This document shows, piece after piece, positions 15,036 through 26,613 of a stretch of DNA of 64,000 nt. The translations under genes and the position numbers were made by a program. Source of the DNA: Diploscapter coronatus (taxonomy: Eukaryota; Nematoda; Chromadorea; Rhabditida; Rhabditidae). The number at the start of each line of letters is the position of its first letter. The first letter of the stretch is position 1. Location: the NCBI GenBank assembly GCA_964036155.1, contig OZ038423.1, forward strand, positions 53,087,249-53,151,248. The letters run 5' to 3'. The notes beneath the pieces are model-generated. The model did not search any database, was not told the DNA's origin, and worked only from the letters and a program-made list of their open reading frames with translations.

Positions 15036-18000
15036 TCATTTCCCTGCATTCATCTCCATCACATCGTTCCATTCCAGCGGGCAATCCGTCCCTCTCTCCA
15101 GAATTCCCTCGTCCACATCAATGATTGGCATGTTCTCCTGAAAATATCACGTATTCACAAAATTGAATTATTTCCGAATGTCACCAAAAATAAACTTCTT
15201 AGAAGTGTATGCCGATAAAGTTCACGTTTTTAAAGCTTTTCTTAGAAGTCATGTTTCTAGTAAATCCAGTTTCGAATGTTACGTGAAACGTAATTAAAAA
15301 TCAACAATGAAGTAAATCTCAACTATTCAAAATCATTGAAGAGTTTATGCTTGACGATTGCAATTCCACTTACCCTATTGAACCTGGACTCCCTTATGAG
15401 AATGTTCTGGACTTTGTCCCTCAGTCTGGAACAACCTCCTCTGTGCGCCTTAAGCCTCGTCATGCTTCGAAAATTCCAGATTCTCAGCTCCGTCGCTCGC
15501 TCCACTTCCTGCAAGTCGTTCATTTCCATTGTGAATTAACAAAGGAGAAGGGCTTACATCGTGATGGCCAATGATGAGAGCTTGCCAGGTGCCTTTGAAG
15601 GGGCCGAGGTGGATGGGCACGATCACTGCCTGGAGGATGAGGGTTAATTTTGTTGGAAGAATATAAGAACCGTTTCCAAACAGTCTTCTTCGTGTTCTTA
15701 GAAATTGCAATTCTCATCAATTCTTATGGAATAATAGAGATCAGTTTTCGAACCTCGAGATGAAATGGAGAAGTTTTAAAAAGAAGTGTAACGACATACG
15801 GTGAGTCTGATTCTGGAATTGAGTACCGACTGAGCGTTGACGATCTGCTGCTCGGTCGCCCAGATTCGGCGAGTCGGGAAGTCGGACGAGTGGAATTCCC
15901 AGATGCCATCTGACAACTGAAAAAAAAACAAAATCAGTAATCACTTCAAATGTGAATAAGTGAATTTGAGAGATATTGAGAGTATGTGTGAATTTTTAAA
16001 TCGACCTTTCAATTTTTAAGTAGAAAGTCGAATATTCAAACCTGCAACTTTTCGAGTCGCATGAAACTTGGTCGTCTCTTATAAAGAGACGACAAACAGG
16101 TAGCATTTCTTTTTTGAAAAATACTAAATATCTTTTGTGTGATTAACTGTGGGTTCGAAAAATTAGATGTTAATAAGTTTCTGAATTTATCCAACTCACT
16201 CCATCCTTTCTGAGCAAGACATCCTCGTGCTTCTCTGCCGAGACAGGCCAATAGCAACTCGGAGTCGATTCCTGCAAACATGCCAATCGATCAGTTTGTC
16301 AATATATGGAGATGACTCACATTGTCCCCAGCGAGGACGCTGTTCTTCTCTTCGAAGATCGCCTTTGCATTCGTCATTCGCCAGTGCTCAGGCAGAATCT
16401 GGGAGAATGTGTTTCTGAAAATGCACGAAATGAAGGATACTGGAAAAAAAACATGAATCAAAATGAAATTAAAACTGTTGAACAAGTTTAATTTGTTCTT
16501 ATATTGTTTTCCCATTTTTCTTCGAGTAAAAAGTCGCTATTTCTAACAAAATGAAGATAATGTCGTCATACTCGTGATGGTCGCATTGGAGAGTGACTTC
16601 GAGGAGCCTGAGAGGCGCGAAGTAGCCCTTCTGGTCGTACTGATTCCTCGTCTGATGCCGGCTGCAGTAGCGTGCGTCGACTTTCAGCAGGCCAATCTGA
16701 TCCACCCTGAAAAGTGAATTCAGAATAAAGAGTTTCCGAACCTTTCGAAATATTTTGATGCAAGAATCAACAAACCAGATGGTAACGGGGATTCTATTGA
16801 TCTCGCACTCAGACAGACTGCTCCTCATGTAGCCGCACAGCCCGATGGTCTTCATCGAGATCTGCCTGCCCGGCCGGATCTTCACTGTGCCTTGGAATGG
16901 CATGTGGCGGATGAGCGTCGGCGCCACTTTGCACTGAAGTAAACAAACTCAGAATTTTTCAAAAATGTAACTCTGAAATAATGTTTCAAAACTGCGATCC
17001 ACTTATCAAAATGTACTAAGCGATGAAAAAGACTTAAAGAAAGATTGAAAATGCATATTGCAGTGTCTCCTATCTCTCTCTCTCTCTTTCCTGATTTTGG
17101 CTAGTCTTACCCTAAAGCGCTGACGGACTTTGATTGCTAATCTTTTGTAAACCCTCCCTTCCAAATATTTTTCAAGCAACTTGCAAAAAGTAAGTATTAG
17201 GCTTGGACTGCCGTGGAAATGGAAAAATGCTGAACAAACTAACGATGCTGATGTCTGATCGAGTCTGCTTGAAACGGACCATCTCGGCGTGCGCACATCT
17301 GTCAGAGTCGCTTTCGCTCACCATGATGAATGTCCTGCCGAATTCCAGAGTGTGCAGTTCCATCTGAAATTATCAGACTTGAAAAAGTATAAAGAAGCAT
17401 TTCATGGCAAATTTGCGACTTTTTGTACTCTATTTAAACATTTTTCTCCGATATATGAGTTTTTTTGCTTTTATCGTATATACGTCTCGCAAATCTGGCC
17501 CTTCTAGGAGCATGCTCTAAAACTAAATGTTAATGGCTCCTTTTTTGCTTCCACTGTGAGAAGACATGAACGAAAAAGAGGAATGAATAGCATTTAGGAA
17601 TACAGCGTGTTTCTAGTAGAGCAAGATTTGCTGGACACATGCGATACTCATTTTAAAAATTTTACTTGAGTAATCTATAAAGAAAATGCACAAACCACGA
17701 CGAGATTCATGCTGTTATGTTGAGCTAGACCATTGACCAGGAGGGGATGTCTTCGGTGGACACCAATTGTGAGGCCGTACTTCCACTCGGTTGGCTGGTT
17801 CATATCCCCGTAGTCCTCGTCCGAGTAGATCGAGCAGAATGATCTAAAATTGAACAAATCTAATGCATTTTCATCCATCTTCTAGGAATTAACCTCCAAA
17901 CGTCTATGAAAAATGTAAGAGATCTTGAAGATGTTTTCATTTCATTCAAACTAACTCCCTCGATTCGTGCTCCACCATGTCCTGCTCGTCGTCGGTCGCC

Positions 18001-21000
18001 TGTGCCATCTGTCTGTCGAATGGAAGTGGCGCATTGTGGAGAATGGCTGGCTGAGGTGGAGTTGCCTGAACAGGGGAGGGAGGAAGGAAGGTAGGGGACT
18101 GAGCTGCTGCTGCTGCTGCTGCCGTTGCAGAGGGGGCAGCCGTGCTGGTCAGGAAACCCACTACAGGGCCCGCTCCTCCTAGTCGACGCAGAAGTTCACT
18201 GTTCTCTCCGGCCGGCTGAAATGAAAATGCTCAAAGTAAGTTTTATATTTGATAAATCAGAAAACCTAAGTGATGTACAACTTTAAAATAATTGTAAGCG
18301 TAAACGCCAAGGGAAACTTCTTCTGGTCTATAATATTGAGGTGAATTCCAAAATTATGATAAGATTGTGTCCGGGTTCTAATAGCTATACTAGTGCGAAA
18401 GAATGATCATAGAACAAATTTACCTCAAAATGGTTATTCTCCCTTCAAGGATTGATATCTTCTCAATTTTACAAGAACGATGAAAACATTTGTTTCTACC
18501 CGATAAATTACTGATTACGATACTTGATCATCAAGAATATATCATGTTTGTTACGCTTAAAGAAAGAAGAGAAATTTCTTTGAAAGTGGACAAGAATTAT
18601 GGATCGATCCAATATTTTTTTTATAATGAAACTTCAATGACTAACCCTGAAGTACTTCTGCATGTCGCGTTCGACCTCCACCCGCTTCTTCTCCTTCAGC
18701 TCGAAGTAGGCCACTTCGTCTGGCGTCGAGCCTCCCTTCTTGTACTGGACGGGGGTGGTCTGAAGTTGTAAATCTGTCAATGAAGATTTTCTCAGACTTT
18801 CCAAACTTGATTTGAATGAACCCACAGAAAAGCTATGCACCAAATTGAAAGAGAAAGAGTATGCCTTCCTTTTCCTTCGAGAATATTTCTTATTTCAGCG
18901 AGTTTATGCAGATTTAGTTTGAAGAATTCTTGGGTTTCTTGAACATTTTATCAATATAACATTTAGAGCTCTCTGTAAATTTCAAAGAAATTACCTAGTT
19001 TAGCAAAATAATAATTTGCAACTAACAATCTCATTTTAATGTAGGAAAAGCTCAGAAAGTGGAGAAATATACCTGCTGGTGATTGACTGGCTGAGCGTGG
19101 AGAGCCCGTTGCGACCCTGCTGCAAATCCATTCATCTCTGCACTGGATGGTCCTCTCTGTGCGAATGTCGAAATGTCTGAATCATTCATCCCTTCTTGAA
19201 TTACTTCAATCAAACGAATTAACAGTTTGCTCGTCAAAGAGCTTGATAAGATAAGTGAGTGGGAAAAAACTCATAGAAAATAGGAAAGAGGCTAGATAAT
19301 TCTTCCTTGATGATGAGGAAAGTGTTTGCGTTCTTTCTTTTCCCTTTCTTCACTTTTGAACTAACAAATTTTCAACTAGTATGATCAATGCAATACTTGC
19401 TTCACTGACTAACCATTTGCCACGAATGCTGCAGTCGGTTGTGTCGGAATGGGAGCAGGGACGGAGACAGGCACAGTCTGTCTGAATGAGGACATCTGAG
19501 GATAGGGTTGCTGGAAGGCCTGTGGCTGCATCTGAGTTGCAGGGGAAGGAGTTTGATGACCGATGACGCGGGCCGGATTGCGCAAGTGGTTGTAGGCATT
19601 CACGATCTGCATTTGCAAAAGATCAATTTTCTCAAAACAGAAATTCCCAGAAAATATTCGATAATTACGGCCAAATTTACTCGGGTTTCTCAAATAATTC
19701 GTCATTTTTCTTAGGCACTTCACCCAATTCATTTATTCGTTTCTTCTTTAACATGTTTAAATTCCCCTACCTGCTGTGCAGAAGAGTGCACGACCTGCTG
19801 CATGTGTTGCGGCTGCACTGTCTGCTCTGTCTGTGTCTGTTGTACCTTTCTGCTTAGCAACTGGTCCCAGCTGTTGAAGTTCTCCATCAGAATCTGGCAG
19901 GAGTGTTGGACGAGGGTTCCATTGCAGGTCTTCACCGGCTTGGGCTTCTTCTTGTTGCAGAAGGGGGGCACAGGGAAGGGGTTGGCTGGAAGATGAACGG
20001 GAAGGGAAACAGATGGAAGGGGCTGGTTGAGGGGCACAGACTGAGGCTGTTGATGAGGGAATTGAGGAGCAGGCTGGATGGACTGCTGCTGACTGAACTG
20101 CAGCATCGAGTTGGTCGCGGCAGTGCTGACTGACGGGGCCGCGTGGCTGAAAATCAGATGAACTATCTGCTTATTATATGATCGAACAATCTCTTTTGAA
20201 CTATTGAATTAGTTCATGATATATCCATTCTGATCATGGTAAGTATTGAAATTTGCAATGAGGGAAATTTCAAAATATTTCAGAAAGTTCAATGAATTAT
20301 ACCAAATTCGGATCGAGGTATCAGCATTTATATCGAAGACTGCGGTAAATTTATTCAAGCTTATCCTCTTTGCTCACTAGTTGAAATTCTGAGTATAAAA
20401 TGAAAATGTGTCTTACCAGAAGAACTGCTGCTGCTGCTGGCTATGAAGCAGATTCTGAGCCTGTGAGTTGGCGGAGACATAGCTCTGCTGCTGAGGAGGA
20501 ACCGGCCAATGGCTCAAAATCTGCTGCTGAACAAGAAGGAACTATTCAATTTTCAAATGATTAAATCTACTCTGAAAAGAATAACGAAATTTGATTGTGA
20601 AGAAATTTTTTTTAAATTGGGATTTCGTTCTGTAAATTATGCAAATGGCTCATTTTTCTAATGAAATCAATTCCATAGTCTGCAGTCATTCGTTCATTTT
20701 CGTTGCTTACCCCCATCTCAGCCGACTGTCCCATTCCCCCATTGAGCAACTGGCTGTTCATTTGAACTTCTGGAAATGATTTGCGATAAAAAAAGTCGGA
20801 AAATCTAAAAATCAAATAATTGAAATCAAGATATCGCAATGTTTTGAAACACTTGCATTGATAAATCAATGAAATAATCAGTTCTAAAATAAATTCATAG
20901 TTGAATGTGATGGTGGTAATAATTTCCAAAATCAACTACGAAATAAATTAAGATCTTCAAATAAAATCAGCAAATGCATTGCAACCCGTCTAAGACACAA

Positions 21001-24000
21001 TCACGCTAAATTTAGTTGAATAAAACTGTTAGAGTTATCTCAAAGACTGAATGATGAAATTGGTAAGCTCTTCACTTGTTTACAAAAGAATGGTTATATT
21101 GACAAGAATTAATGTTTGGAATAAAAAATTAATTGAAATTGATTTAGAAGAATTCTTGATAAAGTTTTGAAATTTCGGAGTTAGAATATGTGGAAGAATG
21201 TTGTGAGAGATGGGAAATTACTGTCTAAATTGGCAATGCCTTATCAGCCTGCGTCTCTCTGCCTGTCTGCACTTGTCTGTTTTGTTCATTTCCATTTCCT
21301 CTGTTTCCACTCTTACCATCCCATCTTCGACTTCTTCTGTTCGCACCTCGATGATTTCTCTCTCCATTCCCATTTCGAATCGAATTCTGAGACGAGCCAG
21401 TTTCATTTATCGTCTGCAATCAACAAATTCATTTTTATCTGATGTGAAAAGAGCTCCATTTCAATATCAAATTTCTTAAAATTGATTTTCGCATTGTATT
21501 ATACAGCTAAAATTATATTTTCGATGGAGAATTTCGCGAAACTGCGCTGGAAACGCACGCGACTCAAAGAGCTCGCAATGGAGCATGTTTTCTGATGCGA
21601 GGACGAAACAGCGTTTGGAAGATGAAGGTCTTTTCCTGAACATCTTCTCCAATACGATAATCGAAAAGTGGCTTTTTGTAAACCTCGCCCACTATTCTAA
21701 TAAGAGTAGGAGTAGGATTGGGTAGGCCCTATGTTGTGTTTCCAAGTGACCAGGTCATTGAGCAGGATGTGTTGGACAGCTTAGCCTATTCGGCCCTACT
21801 CTACCCTAACTAGTCTATAGTTAGGTGAAGTTTACAAATGGGTGAAGGGTGAAGTGGGTGATTTACAAGAAGCCTTGAAAAGTAAACCTGATTGTGAGTG
21901 TCTGCAGCCCCATTCGTGGTAGCGATTGTCTTGTTGAGATTGCTCACTTCTCTGTCAGGTCTCTTGCCTCGGCGACGTCTGCGCGAGCCAGTCGAGGTCT
22001 GCGACTCGTGGCGATCACGAGAATGGACGCCTGGAATTTGCTTATTGGTAATTTTAATTTTTCTGAATCCATAAAGTAGCGTTATCTAGAAACCGTGAAA
22101 ATCTCCTAATTCAATTTTAATGAAAATTTCTCCATCAAAGGTATTCTTTTGTTCACAAACAGGGATGTTCTCGGTCCAATTTGGGGTAAACTTGAATAAG
22201 ACTGCGATTCGGCTAACAAAAAACAGTCGAATCACGAAGTTCTCGTTCACAAATACATCATTAATAACTTATTGATGAGCCTACTATTTTGTTGATGTTT
22301 GTATTCAAAAATTACAAAAATTAATTCAATTCTAACCATCCATCATAGTCTGGTTCATCCTGTCCTGTGCGAATCCACCCCTGCCTCTGCCTCTGTCAAA
22401 TCTGCCAGAGAATGGGGCATTATTGGTATTGTGCTGCTGTGCATGGCCACGATTGTCGCTTGCAGGCCTCGGCAGATTTGGCTTCTGAAATGGCGAATAA
22501 TGAATTGATCCTCATCCAAATTAATGAGGCAAGAAATTTTTCTTCATTCTTACTGTGTTAGCCAAATCAAGTAAAGTATGAATGAAAATACGCAATATCG
22601 CGCAAACGAAAGTATGCAGATTAGAAGACACTGAAGAAGCATGAAAGGTGAACATTGCATTGAAAATCGACGATCAACTTTAGCCCCATTCTGTACTTTC
22701 GTTTATGCGTTATTATGCATTTTTATTCTCACTACTCAATCTGACTTATATTGTTTGCTTCATTTGAAAAGGCAGTTTATTCCATCTTTTTTCTATTGAT
22801 AATAAAAGAGAAATTTGGAGATGGAAATTCGAAACAAGTATTTTTCCATTCAATGTCATCTTCCAACCTGATTATTGTCAGGCAGGTTAGAATTGTGCTG
22901 TCCCTGAGTGAAGGATCGAAGCATTTCAGCCTTCTTCTGGAAGGCACCGACACGATTGGGGAGTGATTCCAAACTATGAGAAGAGGAGGAATTGGTCTGA
23001 AATGAAGAATTATTGTGAATTTCCAAGATCCACTTTCCTACCTTCAAAGCAGAGGGGTTGTTGTTTCCATTCCTGACAGGTCTGTTGATCTGCCGGTTTG
23101 CCTTCGGATTTCTCGCAGAATGGAAGGGCGGGTTGTTTCTATCAGGAGCAGTGGCAGATTGGACGAGGAGTGGACTGTGGGTGTTGCTGCTGAACAGAGA
23201 GGCGATGGCACCTCTATCTCTGTCCTGCACAGTGTCTGCCTCGTCCTTGCCAGTCTGATTCTCTTCTGCATCGAAATATCCCTCCTCTTCCAACAGAGCC
23301 TCGAACATGTCGAACAGTTTTTGACGGTTATTGCGAATTGACGCTGAAACATTCGACGCTTCGTTCACAATCCATTTTAGGAGATAACTTTCATAAAAAT
23401 AAAAGTAAGGATGTTTGGGAGTTAGACATCGCTTTGCTTTCTTTAAGTGAAATTATCTTCATTTTGGATAAATGCTCTTGTAGCAAGGAAAAATGAACTA
23501 ACTTTCACCCAGACGTTTCGAATCGATTTCCTCAGGGGAGAATCTGCTCCAGAACGCCACCCAGTAGTTCTGGTACTGCTGCGTGCGGAAGTACACTGAA
23601 TCAGTCTGTCATTCTCGAACTCGTTCAAGTTCGCCTTACTTTTGGCATCTTCGCCCCTCGTCATGGAATTGAGGTACTCTCCCAGGGCAATTCGTCTTCT
23701 TTCCTCTTTGTCTGCAGGCAGTTTCCATGCCTGAAAAGATAATTATTTGTTTCGTTCAAGTGAAGTGAAGGCTTGTTTGTTAATGTATAAGCTATATGAA
23801 GAGAGAAGCGGATTGACAGTCTGTTGGAGACAGTGGAAAAAGTGATACGGAATTTTCAGTCTCTCGCCTTTTAGCGATTTTTCGACGAAGATTTTTACTT
23901 CACTTGATCAACGCAGTACTTCTTATTAGATTTTTCCTGCATAATAAAGAAGAGATTTACAAGAAAAGTTTTTCGCTAGAAAGTAACCGTCAAGTTAATG

Positions 24001-25554
24001 ACAATTGGAAGATTCAGAAAGAATTACATTTGAAAATGCTAAATTATTTTCATATTAGATTGTTGTCATTCCTCCAATTCGTGAGATCTTTCTCCGAAAC
24101 ATCATTTTTTTCTTCATATTTGACAATTTGTACTAACCTTTGAGTCAGAGCCGGGAGAATGGTTGGAAGGAGAGGACGAGCTGTAGTCGGTCGAGTTGCT
24201 CTGCGTCTCTGTGTCAGCAGACAGTTCTTCTCGAGTTTCTCCCATCTTCTTCTGTTCTTTCTTCGACAACACGCGGTCAATGAATTCAGGAGAAATTTCC
24301 AGCGGCGTCTTTGCTTTGCCCTCGTCGTCCAGATAGAAGATTTTCTTCAGCTCCTCGGGAATCTAAACATCAACAAATTAACTTGAATTGTCAATAGTTT
24401 CACTCCAAATTCCGCTCTTCCCCTACACATTTCATTATGATCTTCTGTATCTGTCAACAGCTCCTTTTTTATCTTATCTGTTTTTCTTCACTTCCTAGCC
24501 ACCTATCCATTACAAGCACAACTGCATGGGTTAACCATCTGCTGACAAATATGGAAGGTCCATCATCTATTCTTTCATAAATTCGACTGTTTATATAGAT
24601 GATAAAGGCAAGATATGGTGGCGTTTACGAAAACTGACCAAAACTTTCTAGGAGCCACAAATTATACCTCAGCAATTCCAGCCCGCAATGTGGTTCCAGA
24701 AGCAGAGGGTTCGATGACGAATTTGATAGGCTGGTTGGACGGCTGCCAGTTCTTCCAGTCAATGGGGATGGCCTGATTGTGAGTCGGCTGCTCTGTCTGC
24801 GCAGTCTGTGCTCTGCTGCAGCTGTCTGTCCCAGTCTCCGTCGCTGCTTCCTTCTCCCTGCCATTCTCCTGCTGCTCATCGTCTTCCTTCATGTCATTTT
24901 CGTATTTCTGCGGGCCGCTATCAGAAGAACACAAATGCGAGCTGTTGGTGCTGAAATTATGGATAGTCTTTTTGAAATAGTTACATTTCAAAAAGGGAAT
25001 TATTATATGACGGAATGACGAAACCTCTTTAGTTAGAGATAAGGATGGGAGTGAGATGGGATAGTTTGAGAAAGGCTTTGTCTAGGAGCGAGACGTAATT
25101 CCAGTTCCGATTTTTCAAAATTCAACCCCATCTCTTCCCTGGTTGTCATTTTCTTACTCCGCGAAATAGTAGTTTACTCTCAAAATCTTCAATCCGAATA
25201 AGGAATTAATGATGTTATTCGAAGATATAGTTTAGTGTGCAAGTCATTTGACATTACGAATTATCCAATTTCCCTATTTTTCTAACTCCTTGAAAATTCA
25301 ATGAATTCAAAACTTTCCGTTACAAGTTCTAATTCTCGTGAAATTAATGTGTGCATTCTTACCGAAATCTGGCGACTTGCTCACTGGCCTCCTCGTTATC
25401 GTCTGCGCTCCAAGCGAACTGCACACCTTCCTAAACACATTCACATTTCTTTCTGCTTTCAATGAATCCTCTTTACGAGTCGGGGCTGGATGACTAGGTC
25501 CATGATCCGATGCATATCAGCACTCGACAAGCCTTTCACAGTGATGTGGGACAT
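15036..25554 (-). CDS. Unassigned 1,334-residue protein, RG- and Gln-rich with structured C-terminus
   Basis: Twenty-eight exons join without a phase conflict (first 25554-25477, then 25430-25363, 24917-24668, 24362-24138, 23730-23640, 23595-23509, 23343-23042, 22996-22868, 22484-22337, 22030-21888, 21413-21317, 20769-20711, 20526-20417, 20146-19771, 19606-19414, 19194-19073, 18759-18646, 18215-17956 and ten more, last 15137-15036). It starts MSHITVKGLSSADMHRI just 11 bases after TTTCAG. Regions: acidic, low complexity (about 1-410); Asn/Arg/Gly-rich with GRGRGG (410-540), typical of RNA-binding proteins; Gln/Pro-rich (540-825); poly-Ala/Pro (865-950); then about 380 residues with many Cys, Trp and His and a folded look (FCSIYSDEDYGD, VKIRPGRQISMKTIGLCGYM, WEFHSSDFPTRRIWA, PIHLGPFKGTWQALIIGHHD). 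Composition suggests an RNA-granule or RNA-binding regulator, but this is inference and I do not recognise the family. Confidence 0.8.
21670..21874. mobile_element. Miniature inverted-repeat element in intron 10 of the 28-exon gene
   Basis: Left end GGCTTTTTGTAAACCTCGCC, right end an imperfect inverted copy (...GTGATTTACAAGAAGCC). The interior is rich in GGTAGGG/CCTACTC blocks. A second member of this family is at 55311-55544. Confidence 0.6.
22591..22720. mobile_element. Inverted-repeat element in intron 8 of the 28-exon gene
   Basis: About 130 bp. Left arm CGCAATATCGCGCAAACGAA then AGTATGCAGA; right arm TCTGTACTTTCGTTTATGCG then TTATTATGC, an imperfect inverted copy. No coding content. Confidence 0.5.
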
Positions 25555-26613
25555 CTCCGTCAAGGCTGAAATAGAATTTCTTGAGTCTACCATCATTTTT
25601 AAATGACATAAGATTGTTTCAATTCAAACATTAATGACGTTTTCAGATATTACATCTGTCTATCTTTGCTAGAAGAAAGAACCAATAGTTTCGAGCTGTT
25701 TGAAGTGCAACTTATGACTGAAACAGTCCTTCCGTCATTAATAGCCCCTCTTCTGTATTTGTAACGGTTGATCAACGTCAATAACTGTATAATCGTCAAC
25801 AGATATTTAAGCGTTTCTCCATACACTTCATGACGCCTAAATCCGTAGACAATTATGGTCATTAATGCTTATGAACCGATGACAGATACAGGGAGCACGG
25901 TCAGTAAAATTCTTGAAAATGAATTGAGAAAATATGAAAGATATGATTCAGAGTATTCGCAACTCTTGAAATATTGCACTCATAAAGAACGAATGACGAC
26001 ATAAGCTCTATTTCTGAACAAGGAAATGGCTAAGGTTCCCTTGAAAAGGCGATATAAATTAGAACGATTTTGAGAGACCAATAAGCCAAGTGTAAAAGAA
26101 TAATTGGGCAGTAAAAATGAATAGCGAAATACATGAAATATCCGAATGAGGATCAAATTTGAGATTGAATATCTGAAAGATCGATGCCTCGAAATAAGTC
26201 GTTGAATTTGTCTGATATATCGGAACTTCAAAACGAGATAAAATTGGCCAAGAATCAAAGATAAATAGTAACAAAAAAGAAACGATCGTCAACAAAAGGT
26301 AAATAATAAAAACGGACGAATTAATATTTCGTTGGTTTGATTTTGAAAATTGGAAGTTCGATGCATCGGGAATTGATTAATTAAAAAAATTTTCTGATCA
26401 TCGAAATTGCAAAACAAGGTAAGCAGAAAAACAATGAATGTAGAACAGAAAAGAATGAAAAATAGCGATAAAAGATAATAATTATGACGAATTAACATTC
26501 CGCTTGTGTGGTTCTAGTGCGTTGATTTGTCGACTTGATTAATCCATTGATAATATGAATGTGGTCACTTGGTGAAATCCATTGCAGAGGTAGCGACCGA
26601 CTTAGTTCATCCT
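25555..26613. other. Intergenic region upstream of the 28-exon gene, with diverged tandem repeats
   Basis: No gene. A TTTCAG acceptor (minus strand, near 25566) immediately precedes the start codon. Between about 25985 and 26500 are two, possibly three, diverged tandem copies of a unit of about 170 bp: the blocks near 26160-26320 and 26340-26500 both run through GATCGATGC..TCG / TTCGATGCATCG, an ATAGTAACAA/ATAGCGATAA stretch and GACGAATTAA(C/T)ATT. Confidence 0.45.

Noticed and set aside
15036..25554. Two separate genes (split near 21.2 kb, where an in-frame stop follows ALPI)
   Set aside because: A strong donor (GATG|GTAAGA) inside that exon restores phase to the next exon, and all later phases agree, so one gene is preferred.
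15036..25554. Identification as 4E-T/EIF4ENIF1, LARP or GW182
   Set aside because: Only composition (RG, Gln, Pro) is similar; no family motif is present.
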